Shown here one piece after another: positions 44,271 to 54,305 of a DNA stretch of 64,000 nt. The notes beneath the pieces are model-generated. The model did no database searches and had not been told where the DNA came from. It worked only from the letters and a program-made list of their open reading frames with translations. Position 1 is the first letter of the stretch. Each line of letters opens with the position of its first letter. This DNA is from Denticeps clupeoides (taxonomy: Eukaryota > Chordata > Actinopteri > Clupeiformes > Denticipitidae), in contig NC_041711.1 of NCBI RefSeq assembly GCF_900700375.1, positions 23,944,061-24,008,060 on the forward strand, written 5' to 3'. The position numbers and the translations under genes were made by a program.

Positions 44271-44714
44271 AACAGTACCAGACGCATGCACACAAATAGG
44301 TCAATGTAAAAAAAGAAAACAGTGTAAAGCGTGACTGTAAAAAAACCCAGAAATTCAATAAAAAACATCAACTCAACCAAAACTATTAAATGGTCTTGAC
44401 CAAGTTGTGAACCTGGGACGTCTTGCAACCATTGCGCTAGACCAATAATCTAAGTGCTACATCCTTTTTGAAGTAGGAGTAGTAGATAAACGCACCCATA
44501 ACAACGTCGGAACTGAAAACGTATGACTTAGTCGTGTCCATTATTTTGACAATAAAAGGCAGGACCTGTTGCACCCAAAGCGAGAACCATAGCCCCACAC
44601 CAACAAGGCATTAACAAACAAAATCTTAAGACAACACGGTTCAAACAAATGATTCGAGTTGCACTAGAAAGTATTAGTGGTAAAAGGTATTCAACACTGT
44701 TAGAACTTTTAACA

Positions 44715-44786
44715 GGGCTCGTCCGGTATTTGAACCCGGGACCTCTCGCACCCTAAGCGAGAATCATACCCCTAGACCAACGAGCC
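44715..44786 (-). tRNA. tRNA-Pro-AGG: tRNA-Pro(AGG), unit 25 P6
   Basis: One T-arm change as in unit 17 P6. Confidence 0.72.
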
Positions 44787-45047
44787 ATGACGAAGATGTT
44801 CATACTGTAAAAATAATCCATAACAGTCTATGTAGATCGCCTTAAAGCACATAATGATGGAAAGAATTTGGCTGAATTATTAAAAGTTTTAAAAACCTTT
44901 CGCAACCTAAGAAGGAATTATACTGTTACATCAACAAGCCATCGGCACCCAAAATGTGCAGAATGATAGGTCAAAGGCAATATAAAGAGCGGCAGTAGAT
45001 AACACCAGGAATTCAACCAAAACATTTAGCAATAAGAACTTTTAACA

Positions 45048-45119
45048 GGGCTCGTCCGGGATTTGAACCCGGGACCTCTCGCACCCAAAGCGAGAATCAT
45101 ACCCCTAGACCAAGGAGCC
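45048..45119 (-). tRNA. tRNA-Pro-TGG: tRNA-Pro(TGG), unit 25 P8
   Basis: As unit 2 P8. Confidence 0.8.
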
Positions 45120-45401
45120 AAGTATTAAAAATTTATTCACTTATAAGCTCTAGACATACTGAAAAAAAAAAAAAAAGACAAAGGTGCATTCTATAAACTG
45201 ACTATAACGTGCACTTTACCAAAGTCTGTAAATCTTAGATAACGATAGATTCAATTTTTGAAGATGACATCAGATCATTGATGAAGTAGTCTTTGTCACT
45301 TTAACACATGTAGATTTAGGCATAGACTGGCAAAATCCACAAAGCGGCTCTGACTGCTCAAGACATTTTTCTGTTTACATTATTGGAGTAAAAACAGAGC
45401 A

Positions 45402-45512
45402 TGTCAGAAGTGGGATTTGAACCCACGCCTCCATATGGAGACCAGAAAGCCCAAGTACTAGGAAGGAATTTCACCTTGAGTCTGGCGCCTTAGACCGCTC
45501 GGCCATTCTGAC
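45402..45512 (-). tRNA. tRNA-Leu-CAA: tRNA-Leu(CAA) with intron, unit 25
   Basis: Unchanged from unit 2 L by eye. Confidence 0.95.
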
Positions 45513-46065
45513 TACCTTAGAACTGCACCCGTGCATTGCTTCAATAGTAAAATCTAAACCAATTGCATGAACTTTTTGTTCTGAATAACTTGTTTAGCCA
45601 AATATTGTCAAATGACTGTGTACTCTGAAGGGTGCGATTAGGCCTGTATAAAATTTGAATCCAGGATCTATTGTACCCAAAGCGAGAGTCATAGCTCCAG
45701 ACCAACAAGGCATTGACAGTCAAAATCTCAAGACAAAAGGGTCCAGACAAGTGATCAGTAAGTGATAGTAAGAATTAAACAACAACAAAAAAGCTCGTTC
45801 AGGATATGAACGGGGATCTGTAACAGCCTAAGCTAGAACCAAAACCCTAGACTGATGAGCCTGCAAGCAACAGTCACACTGTAAAATTAATCCAAGCTGT
45901 TCATTGTAGATCACTGTAAAGCACAAAACAATGATTAGACTTTGGCAGATCCATTTATAGCACTTGAAAATGGGAGGCACCCCTCTGAAGATTCAACTTT
46001 ATATTCAAAATGACCTTTTTTCACAAAATCAAATCAGAAGTTAACAGGAGGTGAGAGCCATCATT

Positions 46066-46137
46066 GGGCTTGTCCTGGATTTGAACCGGGGACCTCTCGC
46101 ACCCGAAGCAAGAATCATACCTCTAGACCAACAAGCC
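46066..46137 (-). tRNA. tRNA-Pro-CGG: tRNA-Pro(CGG), unit 26 P3
   Basis: As unit 15 P3. Confidence 0.75.
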
Positions 46138-46581
46138 AACAGTACCAAACGCATGCACACAAATAGGTCAATGTAAAAAAAGAAAACAGTGTAAAGCGTG
46201 ACTGTAAAAAAACCCAGAAATTCAATAAAAAACATCAACTCAACCAAAACTATTAAATGGTCTTGACCAAGTTGTGAACCTGGGACGTCTTGCAACCATA
46301 GCGCTAGACCAATAATCTAAGTGCTACATCCTTTTTGAAGTAGGAGTAGTAGATAAACGCACCCATAACAACGTCGGAACTGAAAACGTATGACTTAGTC
46401 GTGTCCATTATTTTGACAATAAAAGGCAGGACCTGTTGCACCCAAAGCGAGAACCATAGCCCCACACCAACAAGGCATTAACAAACAAAATCTTAAGACA
46501 ACACGGTTCAAACAAATGATTCGAGTTGCACTAGAAAGTATTAGTGGTAAAAGGTATTCAACACTGTTAGAACTTTTAACA

Positions 46582-46653
46582 GGGCTCGTCCGGGATTTGA
46601 ACCCGGGACCTCTCGCACCCTAAGCGAGAATCATACCCCTAGACCAACGAGCC
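46582..46653 (-). tRNA. tRNA-Pro-AGG: tRNA-Pro(AGG), unit 26 P6
   Basis: Canonical P6. Confidence 0.95.
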
Positions 46654-46914
46654 ATGACGAAGATGTTCATACTGTAAAAATAATCCATAACGGTCTATGT
46701 AGATCGCCTTAAAGCACATAATGATGGAAAGAATTTGGCTGAATTTTTAAAAGTTTTAAAAACCTTTCGCAACCTAAGAAGGAATTATACTGTTACATCA
46801 ACAAGCCATCGGCACCCAAAATGTGCAGAATGATAGGTCAAAGGCAATATAAAGAGCGGCAGTAGATAACACCAGGAATTCAACCAAAACATTTAGCAAT
46901 AAGAACTTTTAACA

Positions 46915-46986
46915 GGGCTCGTCGAGGATTTGAACCGGGGACCTCTCGCACCCAAAGCGAGAATCATACCCCTAGACCAAGGAGCC
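46915..46986 (-). tRNA. tRNA-Pro(TGG), unit 26 P8, weakened
   Basis: T stem CCCGG against CCTCG has two mispairs, in addition to the acceptor mismatch. Confidence 0.58.
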
Positions 46987-47267
46987 AAGTATTAACAATG
47001 TATTCACTTATAAGCTCTAGACATACTGAAAAAAAAAAAAAAGACAAAGGTGCATTCTATAAACTGACTATAACGTGCACTTTACCAAAGTCTGTAAATC
47101 TTAGATAACGATAGATTCAATTTTTGAAGATGACATCAGATCATTGATGAAGTAGTCTTTGTCACTTTAACACATGTAGATTTAGGCATAGACTGGCAAA
47201 ATCCACAAAGCGGCTCTGACTGCTCAAGACATTTTTCTGTTTACATTATTGGAGTAAAAACAGAGCA

Positions 47268-47378
47268 TGTCAGAAGTGGGATTTGAACCCACGCCTCCAT
47301 ATGGAGACCAGAAAGCCCAAGTACTAGGAAGGAATTTCACCTTGAGTCTGGCGCCTTAGACCGCTCGGCCATTCTGAC
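47268..47378 (-). tRNA. tRNA-Leu-CAA: tRNA-Leu(CAA) with intron, unit 26
   Basis: Unchanged from unit 2 L by eye. Confidence 0.95.
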
Positions 47379-47930
47379 TACCTTAGAACTGCACCCGTGC
47401 ATTGCTTCAATAGTAAAATCTAAACCAATTGCATGAACTTTTTGTTCTGAATAACTTGTTTAGCCAAATATTGTCAAATGACTGTGTACTCTGAAGGGTG
47501 CGATTAGGCCTGTATAAAATTTGAATCCAGGATCTATTGTACCCAAAGCGAGAGTCATAGCTCCAGACCAACAAGGCATTGACAGTCAAAATCTCAAGAC
47601 AAAAGGGTCCAGACAAGTGATCAGTAAGTGATAGTAAGAATTAAACAACAACAAAAAAGCTCGTTCAGGATATGAACGGGGATCTGTAACAGCCTAAGCT
47701 AGAACCAAAACCCTAGACTGATGAGCCTGCAAGCAACAGTCACACTGTAAAATTAATCCAAGCTGTTCATTGTAGATCACTGTAAAGCACAAAACAATGA
47801 TTAGACTTTGGCAGATCCATTTATAGCACTTGAAAATGGGAGGCACCCCTCTGAAGATTCAACTTTATATTCAAAATGACCTTTTTTCACAAAATCAAAT
47901 CAGAAGTTAACAGGAGGTGAGGGCGTCATT

Positions 47931-48002
47931 GGGCTTGTCCTGGATTTGAACCGGGGACCTCTCACACCCGAAGCAAGAATCATACCTCTAGACCAACAAG
48001 CC
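47931..48002 (-). tRNA. tRNA-Pro-CGG: tRNA-Pro(CGG), unit 27 P3
   Basis: As unit 15 P3, with a second wobble in the anticodon stem (CTTGC/GTGAG). Confidence 0.7.
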
Positions 48003-48446
48003 AACAGTACCAAACGCATGCACACAAATAGGTCAATGTAAAAAAAGAAAACAGTGTAAAGCGTGACTGTAAAAAAACCCAGAAATTCAATAAAAAACAT
48101 CAACTCAACCAAAACTATTAAATGGTCTTGACCAAGTTGTGAACCTGGGACGTCTTGCAACCATAGCGCTAGACCAATAATCTAAGTGCTACATCCTTTT
48201 TGAAGTAGGAGTAGTAGATAAACGCACCCATAACAACGTCGGAACTGAAAACGTATGACTTAGTCGTGTCCATTATTTTGACAATAAAAGGCAGGACCTG
48301 TTGCACCCAAAGCGAGAACCATAGCCCCACACCAACAAGGCATTAACAAACAAAATCTTAAGACAACACGGTTCAAACAAATGATTCGAGTTGCACTAGA
48401 AAGTATTAGTGGTAAAAGGTATTCAACACTGTTAGAACTTTTAACA

Positions 48447-48518
48447 GGGCTCGTCCGGGATTTGAACCCGGGACCTCTCGCACCCAAAGCGAGAATCATA
48501 CCCCTAGACCAACGAGCC
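48447..48518 (-). tRNA. tRNA-Pro-TGG: tRNA-Pro(TGG), unit 27 P6
   Basis: Canonical P6 body with TGG anticodon. Confidence 0.95.
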
Positions 48519-48780
48519 ATGACGAAGATGTTCATACTGTAAAAATAATCCATAACAGGTCTATGTAGATCGCCTTAAAGCACATAATGATGGAAAGAAT
48601 TTGGCTGAATTTTTAAAAGTTTTAAAAACCTTTCGCAACCTAAGAAGGAATTATACTGTTACATCAACAAGCCATCGGCACCCAAAATGTGCAGAATGAT
48701 AGGTCAAAGGCAATATAAAGAGCGGCAGTAGATAACACCAGGAATTCAACCAAAACATTTAGCAATAAGAACTTTTAACA

Positions 48781-48852
48781 GGGCTCGTCCGGGATTTGAA
48801 CCCGGGACCTCTCGCACCCAAAGCGAGAATCATACCCCTAGACCAAGGAGCC
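48781..48852 (-). tRNA. tRNA-Pro-TGG: tRNA-Pro(TGG), unit 27 P8
   Basis: As unit 2 P8. Confidence 0.8.
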
Positions 48853-49134
48853 AAGTATTAAAAATTTATTCACTTATAAGCTCTAGACATACTGAAAAAA
48901 AAAAAAAAAGACAAAGGTGCATTCTATAAACTGACTATAACGTGCACTTTACCAAAGTCTGTAAATCTTAGATAACGATAGATTCAATTTTTGAAGATGA
49001 CATCAGATCATTGATGAAGTAGTCTTTGTCACTTTAACACATGTAGATTTAGGCATAGACTGGCAAAATCCACAAAGCGGCTCTGACTGCTCAAGACATT
49101 TTTCTGTTTACATTATTGGAGTAAAAACAGAGCA

Positions 49135-49245
49135 TGTCAGAAGTGGGATTTGAACCCACGCCTCCATATGGAGACCAGAAAGCCCAAGTACTAGGAAGGA
49201 ATTTCACCTTGAGTCTGGCGCCTTAGACCGCTCGGCCATTCTGAC
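49135..49245 (-). tRNA. tRNA-Leu-CAA: tRNA-Leu(CAA) with intron, unit 27
   Basis: Unchanged from unit 2 L by eye. Confidence 0.95.
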
Positions 49246-49799
49246 TACCTTAGAACTGCACCCGTGCATTGCTTCAATAGTAAAATCTAAACCAATTGCA
49301 TGAACTTTTTGTTCTGAATAACTTGTTTAGCCAAATATTGTCAAATGACTGTGTACTCTGAAGGGTGCGATTAGGCCTGTATAAAATTTGAATCCAGGAT
49401 CTATTGTACCCAAAGCGAGAGTCATAGCTCCAGACCAACAAGGCATTGACAGTCAAAATCTCAAGACAAAAGGGTCCAGACAAGTGATCAGTAGGTGATA
49501 GTAAGAATTAAACAACAACAAAAAAAGCTCGTTCAGGATATGAACGGGGATCTGTAACAGCCTAAGCTAGAACCAAAACCCTAGACTGATGAGCCTGCAA
49601 GCAACAGTCACACTGTAAAATTAATCCAAGCTGTTCATTGTAGATCACTGTAAAGCACAAAACAATGATTAGACTTTGGCAGATCCATTTATAGCACTTG
49701 AAAATGGGAGGCAGCCCTCTGAAGATTCAACTTTATATTCAAAAAGACCTTTTTTCACAAAATCAAATCAGAAGTTAACAGGAGGTGAGAGCCATCATT

Positions 49800-49871
49800 G
49801 GGCTTGTCCTGGATTTGAACCAGGGACCTCTCACACGCAAAGCAAGAATCATACCTCTAGACCAACAAGCC
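49800..49871 (-). tRNA. tRNA-Pro-like with anticodon UGC, unit 28 P3
   Basis: Loop TTTGCGT places TGC at 34-36, an alanine anticodon, in a P3 proline body. Acceptor GGCTTGT/ACAAGCC and T stem CCTGG/CCAGG pair fully, and the anticodon stem CTTGC/GTGAG pairs with two wobbles. U33 and B box are intact, so it looks structurally sound. No G3-U70 pair, the alanine identity element, is present. Confidence 0.7.
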
Positions 49872-50315
49872 AACAGTACCAAACGCATGCACACAAATAG
49901 GTCAATGTAAAAAAAGAAAACAGTGTAAAGCGTGACTGTAAAAAAACCCAGAAATTCAATAAAAAACATCAACTCAACCAAAACTATTAAATGGTCTTGA
50001 CCAAGTTGTGAACCTGGGACGTCTTGCAACCATAGCGCTAGACCAATAATCTAAGTGCTACATCCTTTTTGAAGTAGGAGTAGTAGATAAACGCACCCAT
50101 AACAACGTCGGAACTGAAAACGTATGACTTAGTCATGTCCATTATTTTGACAATAAAAGGCAGGACCTGTTGCACCCAAAGCGAGAACCATAGCCCCACA
50201 CCAACAAGGCATTAACAAACAAAATCTTAAGACAACACGGTTCAAACAAATGATTCGAGTTGCACTAGAAAGTATTAGTGGTAAAAGGTATTCAACACTG
50301 TTAGAACTTTTAACA

Positions 50316-50387
50316 GGGCTCGTCCGGGATTTGAACCCGGGACCTCTCGCACCCTAAGCGAGAATCATACCCCTAGACCAACGAGCC
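50316..50387 (-). tRNA. tRNA-Pro-AGG: tRNA-Pro(AGG), unit 28 P6
   Basis: Canonical P6. Confidence 0.95.
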
Positions 50388-50648
50388 ATGACGAAGATGT
50401 TCATACTGTAAAAATAATCCATAACGGTCTATGTAGATCGCCTTAAAGCACATAATGATGGAAAGAATTTGGCTGAATTTTTAAAAGTTTTAAAAACCTT
50501 TTGCAACCTAAGAAGGAATTATACTGTTACATCAACAAGCCATCGGTACCCAAAATGTGCAGAATGATAGGTCAAAGGCAATATAAAGAGCGGCACTAGA
50601 TAACACCAGGAATTCAACCAAAACATTTAGCAATAAGAACTTTTAACA

Positions 50649-50720
50649 GGGCTCGTTCGGGGTTTGAACCCAGGACCTCTCGCAGCCAAAGCGAGAATCA
50701 TACCTCTAGACCAAGGAGCC
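50649..50720 (-). tRNA. tRNA-Pro(TGG), unit 28 P8, weakened
   Basis: TGG anticodon with C at position 37, a changed D loop, and several T-arm changes (B box GGTTCAAACCC). Confidence 0.58.
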
Positions 50721-50997
50721 AAGTATTAACAATTTATTTACTTATAAGCTCTAGACATACTGAAAAAAAAAAGGCCAAGGTGCATTCTATAAACTGACAA
50801 TAACGTGCACTTTACCAAAGTCTGTAAATCTTAGATAACGATAGATTCAATCTTTAAAGATGACATCAGATCATTGATGAAGTAGTCTTTGTCACTTTTA
50901 CACATGTAGATTTAGGCATAGACTGGCAAAATCTACAAAGCGGCTCTGACTGCTCAAGACATTTTTCTGTTTACATTATTAAAGTAAAAACAGAGCA

Positions 50998-51108
50998 TGT
51001 CAGAAGAGGGATTTGAACCCACGCCTCCATATGGAGACCAGAAAGCCTAAGTACTAGGAAGGAATTTCACCTTGAGTCTGGCGCCTTAGACCGCTCGGCC
51101 ATTCTGAC
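50998..51108 (-). tRNA. tRNA-Leu-CAA: tRNA-Leu(CAA) with intron, unit 28
   Basis: One T-stem mispair (CCCTC) and one intron change; otherwise as unit 2 L. Last complete Leu copy in the array. Confidence 0.85.
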
Positions 51109-52016
51109 TACCTTAGAACTGCACCCGTGCATTGCTTCAATAGTAAAATCTAAACCAATTGCATAAACTTTTTGTTCTGAATAACTTGTTTAACCAAATA
51201 TTGTCAAATGACTGTGTACTCTGAAGGGTGCGATTAGGCCTGTATAAAATTTGAATCCAGGATCTATTGTACCCAAAGCGAGAGTCATAGCTCCAGACCA
51301 ACAAGGCATTGACAGTCAAAATCTCAAGACAAAAGGGTCCGGACAAGCGATCAGTAAGTGATAGTAAGAATTAAACAACAACAAAAAAAGCTCGTTCAGG
51401 ATATGAACGGGGATCTGTAACAGCCTAAGCTAGAACCAAAACCCTAGACTGATGAGCCTGCAAGCAACAGTCACACTGTAAAATTAATCCAAGCTGTTCA
51501 TTGTAGATCACTGTAAAGCACAAAACAATGACTAGACTTTGGCAGATCCATTTATAGCACTTGAAGATTCAACTTTATATTCAAAATGTTTTTTTTTCAC
51601 AAAATCAAATCAGAAGTTAACAGGAGGTGAGAGCCGTCATCAGGCTTGTCCAGGATTTGAACCCGGGACCTCTCGCACCCAAAGCTAGAATCATACCTCT
51701 AGACCAACAAGCCAACAGTACCAAAATCCATGCACACAAATAGGTCAATGTAAAAAAAGAAAACAATGTAAAGCATGACTGTAAAAAAACCCAGAAATTC
51801 AATAAAAAACATCAACTCAACCAAAACTATTAAATGGTCTTGTCCAAGTTGAGAACCTGGGACCTCTCGCAACCAAAGCAAGTAATAAAATTCAATAATA
51901 AAATCTAAACCAATTGCATGGAATTTGAATCCAGGACCTATTGTACCCAAAGTGAGAGTCATAGCTCCACACCAACAAGGTATTGGCAGCCAATGCAAGA
52001 CAAAAAGGTCCAGACA
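51109..52016 (-). repeat. Array unit 29 (right edge, decayed and truncated)
   Basis: P1 51236-51307, P2 51388-51458, P3 51642-51713, P4 remnant 51836-51881, then a second P1-type relic at about 51921-51983. P6 to L are missing. The join skips from within P4 to the L-P1 spacer. Confidence 0.85.
51642..51713 (-). tRNA. tRNA-Pro(TGG), unit 29 P3, weakened
   Basis: P3 body and flanks but anticodon TGG. One anticodon-stem mispair (CTAGC/GCGAG) and one T-stem mispair. It shows that TGG also occurs at the P3 site at this edge, as in the inverted edge unit. Confidence 0.6.
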
Positions 52017-52266
52017 AGTAATTATTTAAAATAAAAATATTAAGCTTCTGCGTTGTATTTTTTCTCTCTATGCCTATAACTGCATATGTTAAAGTGACAA
52101 AGACTACTTCATCAATAATCTGATGTCATCTGCAAAGTTTGAATTTATTGTTATCTAAGCTTTAGGGACTTTGGTAAAGTGCACATTAATGACAGAATAT
52201 AGAATGCAACTAGGTAATTTTTTGCTCCAGTATGTGTAGATATATATGAAGGATGTGGAAGGACCT

Positions 52267-52338
52267 GGCTTGTTGTTCTGGGGCTACGATTCTTGGTTTT
52301 GTTGCAAGGCATCCTGGGTTCATATCCCAAACGAGCCC
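52267..52338 (+). pseudogene. tRNA-Pro-derived relic, P3-like
   Basis: 72 nt beginning GGCTTGTTGTTCTGG and ending AACGAGCCC. The acceptor is nearly intact and the anticodon loop reads TTTTGTT. T-arm GGTTCATATCCC. A relic rather than a gene. Confidence 0.7.
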
Positions 52339-52446
52339 ATTCAAAGTTCACTTTGCTTCGGTGTTTTGGTTTTTCTTTGGTATGTGCTTTAAAGTGATCT
52401 ACACTGAATGGCTTGGATTAATTTTACAGCAAGACTGTTGCCTGTA

Positions 52447-52510
52447 GGCTCGTCAGTCTAGGGATATGATTCTAGATTAGGCTTCGAGAACCCCCCGATC
52501 ATGTCCAAGA
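52447..52510 (+). pseudogene. tRNA-Pro-derived relic, P2-like
   Basis: GGCTCGTCAGTCTAGGGATATGA start, then a broken anticodon and T arm. The upstream TTGGATTAATTTTACAG matches the P2 5' flank. Confidence 0.7.
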
Positions 52511-52577
52511 CAATCTTTTTTTGTTATTGTTGAATTCTTACTACATCTAATATTTTCGAGTGCAACTCTGACCACTT

Positions 52578-52815
52578 TGTTACATCCCCGGTCTAGGGTC
52601 AGGGACATAACAAATGGGACATAGGAGTATAAACTCCAAAAACGACGCAACAACGCTTAAGGCTAATACTTTATTACAACAAGGACATTTAAACAACAAA
52701 ACAGGTCTGGGCAGTCTAAGTCTTGTCTTCTGGTCATAATCCGTCACTTCAACAACATTATCCTCTCACACCAACATTCTATCTTCACCAGCAACACCCT
52801 CTTTTCTTCCTCACA
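52578..52815 (-). repeat. 3' LTR region of the Gmr1-like element
   Basis: On the minus strand it ends GGGGATGTAACA and contains TGTAATAAAGTATTAG, an AATAAA poly(A) signal. The upstream limit near the RNase H end is approximate. Confidence 0.6.
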
Positions 52816-53586
52816 CTACTCTCTTCTTTTCACCAACATCCCCTCTCTTGCCTGTGACAAGGCGTCAGCCAAAACATTGTCCGTCCCACGTTTGTATTTA
52901 ATTTCTAAATTGAAATCGTGCAAAACCAAGGACCAGCGCATAATACGCTGATTTGTGTTTTTCATCCGTGATAAAAACACCAGGGGATTGTGGTCAGTAA
53001 AAACTGAAACAGGTTGTGCGGTGGACCCAATGTATACCTCGAAATGTTGCAATGCTAAAATCAGTGGAAATGCCTCCTTTTCGATGGAGCTGTAGTTCAC
53101 CTGATGTTTTAAGAACTTTTTCGAGAAGAAGCAAATGGGATGATCAACTCCATCTGCATCTTCCTGTAACAGCACAGCCCCAGCTCCAACAGCACTGGCA
53201 TCCACCTCCAGTTTGAAAGGGCGCTGTAAGTCAGGAGCAGCAAGAACAGGGGTACTGCAAAGAAGGGTTTTCACAGACATAAAAGCATTCTGGCATTCAT
53301 CGTTCCAACTAAACTGTACTCTGCCTCGCAGCAGTTCAGTCAACGGACACACTACCTCCGAAAAGTTTTTACAAAAAGCCCGATAGTATCCAGCCATTCC
53401 CAAAAATCGGCGCAGTTCTCTTTTCGACGTGGGAACTGGGAAGGCAAGAATGGCCTGAATCACAGGTTTTACCTGGCCTTGACCCACCTCTTTACCCAGG
53501 TAAGTCACAGTGGCTTTGCCAAACTCACACTTTGCCAAGTTCAAAGTCAGCGATGCATCCTGCAACCACTTGAACACAGCTGTCAC
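52816..53586 (-). mobile_element. RT thumb and RNase H region (fossil part)
   Basis: Open stretch with LTLNLAKCEFGKATVTYLG, RRFLGMAGYYR and then RNase H motifs: LEVDASAVGAGAVL, YSSIEKEA, FTDHNPLVFL and GTDNVLADALS, which hold the expected acidic residues. Typical of Ty3/Gypsy pol. Confidence 0.88.
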
Positions 53587-53599
53587 AGTGTGGATATGC

Positions 53600-54237
53600 T
53601 CGGACCAAGTGGACGATTAGACAATAATGTCATCTAAATAAGTGTCGCAGTTTTTAACTCCACAAAGCACTTTAGACATTAGACGCTGAAAAGTCGCTGC
53701 CACATTACATAACCCAAAAGGCATAACCGTATATTGTAAGAAATTATCCGGTGTGACGAAAGCAGAAATTTCAGAAGCTTGGGGAGTCAACGGAAATAGT
53801 CAGTAACCACAAAGCAAGTCTAATTTACTGACAAAATGAGCCGAACCAACCCTATCCACACAATCTTCCATTCGGGGCAATGGGAATGAATCTGGTCTAG
53901 TTACTGCATTTACTTTTCTGTAATCAGTACATAAACAAACTGTACCATCAGGCTTAGGTACTAACAGACAGGGACTACTCCATGGACTACAGCTTGGCAC
54001 AGAGAACCCATGTTCCAACAAATAATCAACCTCAGACTGCATTACCGTATGCTTAGTGGGATTTAGTCTGTACGGGTGCTGTCTGATTGGGGCATGTTCA
54101 CAAACATCAATGTCATGCTTTAACACTGTAGTACATGATGGAACATCACCAAACAATGTCTTATATGTCCGAATTAAAATCATAACCTGCTCCCGTTCAT
54201 TAAGAGGCAAATGTGCATCTAAGTTTTGTAAGATCAC
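53600..54237 (-). mobile_element. Reverse transcriptase core (fossil part)
   Basis: Fingers and palm motifs of Ty3/Gypsy RT: EVDYLLEHG, SPWSSPCLLVPKPDGT, CTDYRKVNAVT, FPLPRMEDCVD and SKLDLL, with a YLDD box farther on at about 53,620-53,640. Broken. Confidence 0.85.
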
Positions 54238-54305
54238 ACTGTTGTGTAATCAGGGTGAAGACACAGGAACATTTCCTAGATGTAACCCATCCTCCTCGGG
54301 AGAAT

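Larger units (their letters stand above)
43653..45512 (-). repeat. Array unit 25 (1,860 bp)
   Basis: Relics: P1 43772-43843, P2 43924-43994, P4 44392-44451, P5 44538-44609, P7 44869-44940. Has the same short L-P1 spacer as unit 3. Confidence 0.93.
45513..47378 (-). repeat. Array unit 26 (1,866 bp)
   Basis: Relics: P1 45640-45711, P2 45791-45861, P4 46259-46318, P5 46405-46476, P7 46736-46807. Confidence 0.93.
47379..49245 (-). repeat. Array unit 27 (1,867 bp)
   Basis: Relics: P1 47506-47577, P2 47657-47727, P4 48124-48183, P5 48270-48341, P7 48602-48673. Confidence 0.93.
49246..51108 (-). repeat. Array unit 28 (1,863 bp; diverging)
   Basis: Relics: P1 49373-49444, P2 49525-49595, P4 49993-50052, P5 50139-50210, P7 50470-50541. 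Differences from the array consensus rise here, and the A-tract after P8 is short, as expected near an array edge. Confidence 0.92.
1592..52016 (-). repeat. Tandem array of tRNA gene units (about 30 units)
   Basis: Head-to-tail units repeat with a usual period of 1,860-1,873 bp; P3 start sites fall at 7313, 9182, 11050, 12917, 14785 and so on. Each full unit holds, in plus-strand order, P1 relic, P2 relic, P3 tRNA-Pro(CGG), P4 relic, P5 relic, P6 tRNA-Pro(AGG/TGG), P7 relic, P8 tRNA-Pro(TGG) and L tRNA-Leu(CAA). All read on the minus strand. Neighbouring units differ by few bases, so the array has been homogenised recently, while the two edges are more diverged. Transcription would be by RNA polymerase III from internal A and B boxes. 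Confidence 0.95.
52017..52577 (+). repeat. Inverted, diverged array unit, first part
   Basis: Reverse-complement relatives of the P8-L spacer (GACAAAGACTACTTCATCAATAATC, GGTAAAGTGCAC), then two plus-strand tRNA-Pro relics at 52267-52338 and 52447-52510. It is tail-to-tail with the main array and breaks off at the retroelement end at 52578; the matching remainder resumes after 62,869. Confidence 0.8.

Noticed and set aside
1592-52016. A CRISPR-like or satellite repeat
   Set aside because: The period is 1.87 kb with functional tRNA genes inside, no short repeat-spacer structure, and fish-type mobile elements around it.
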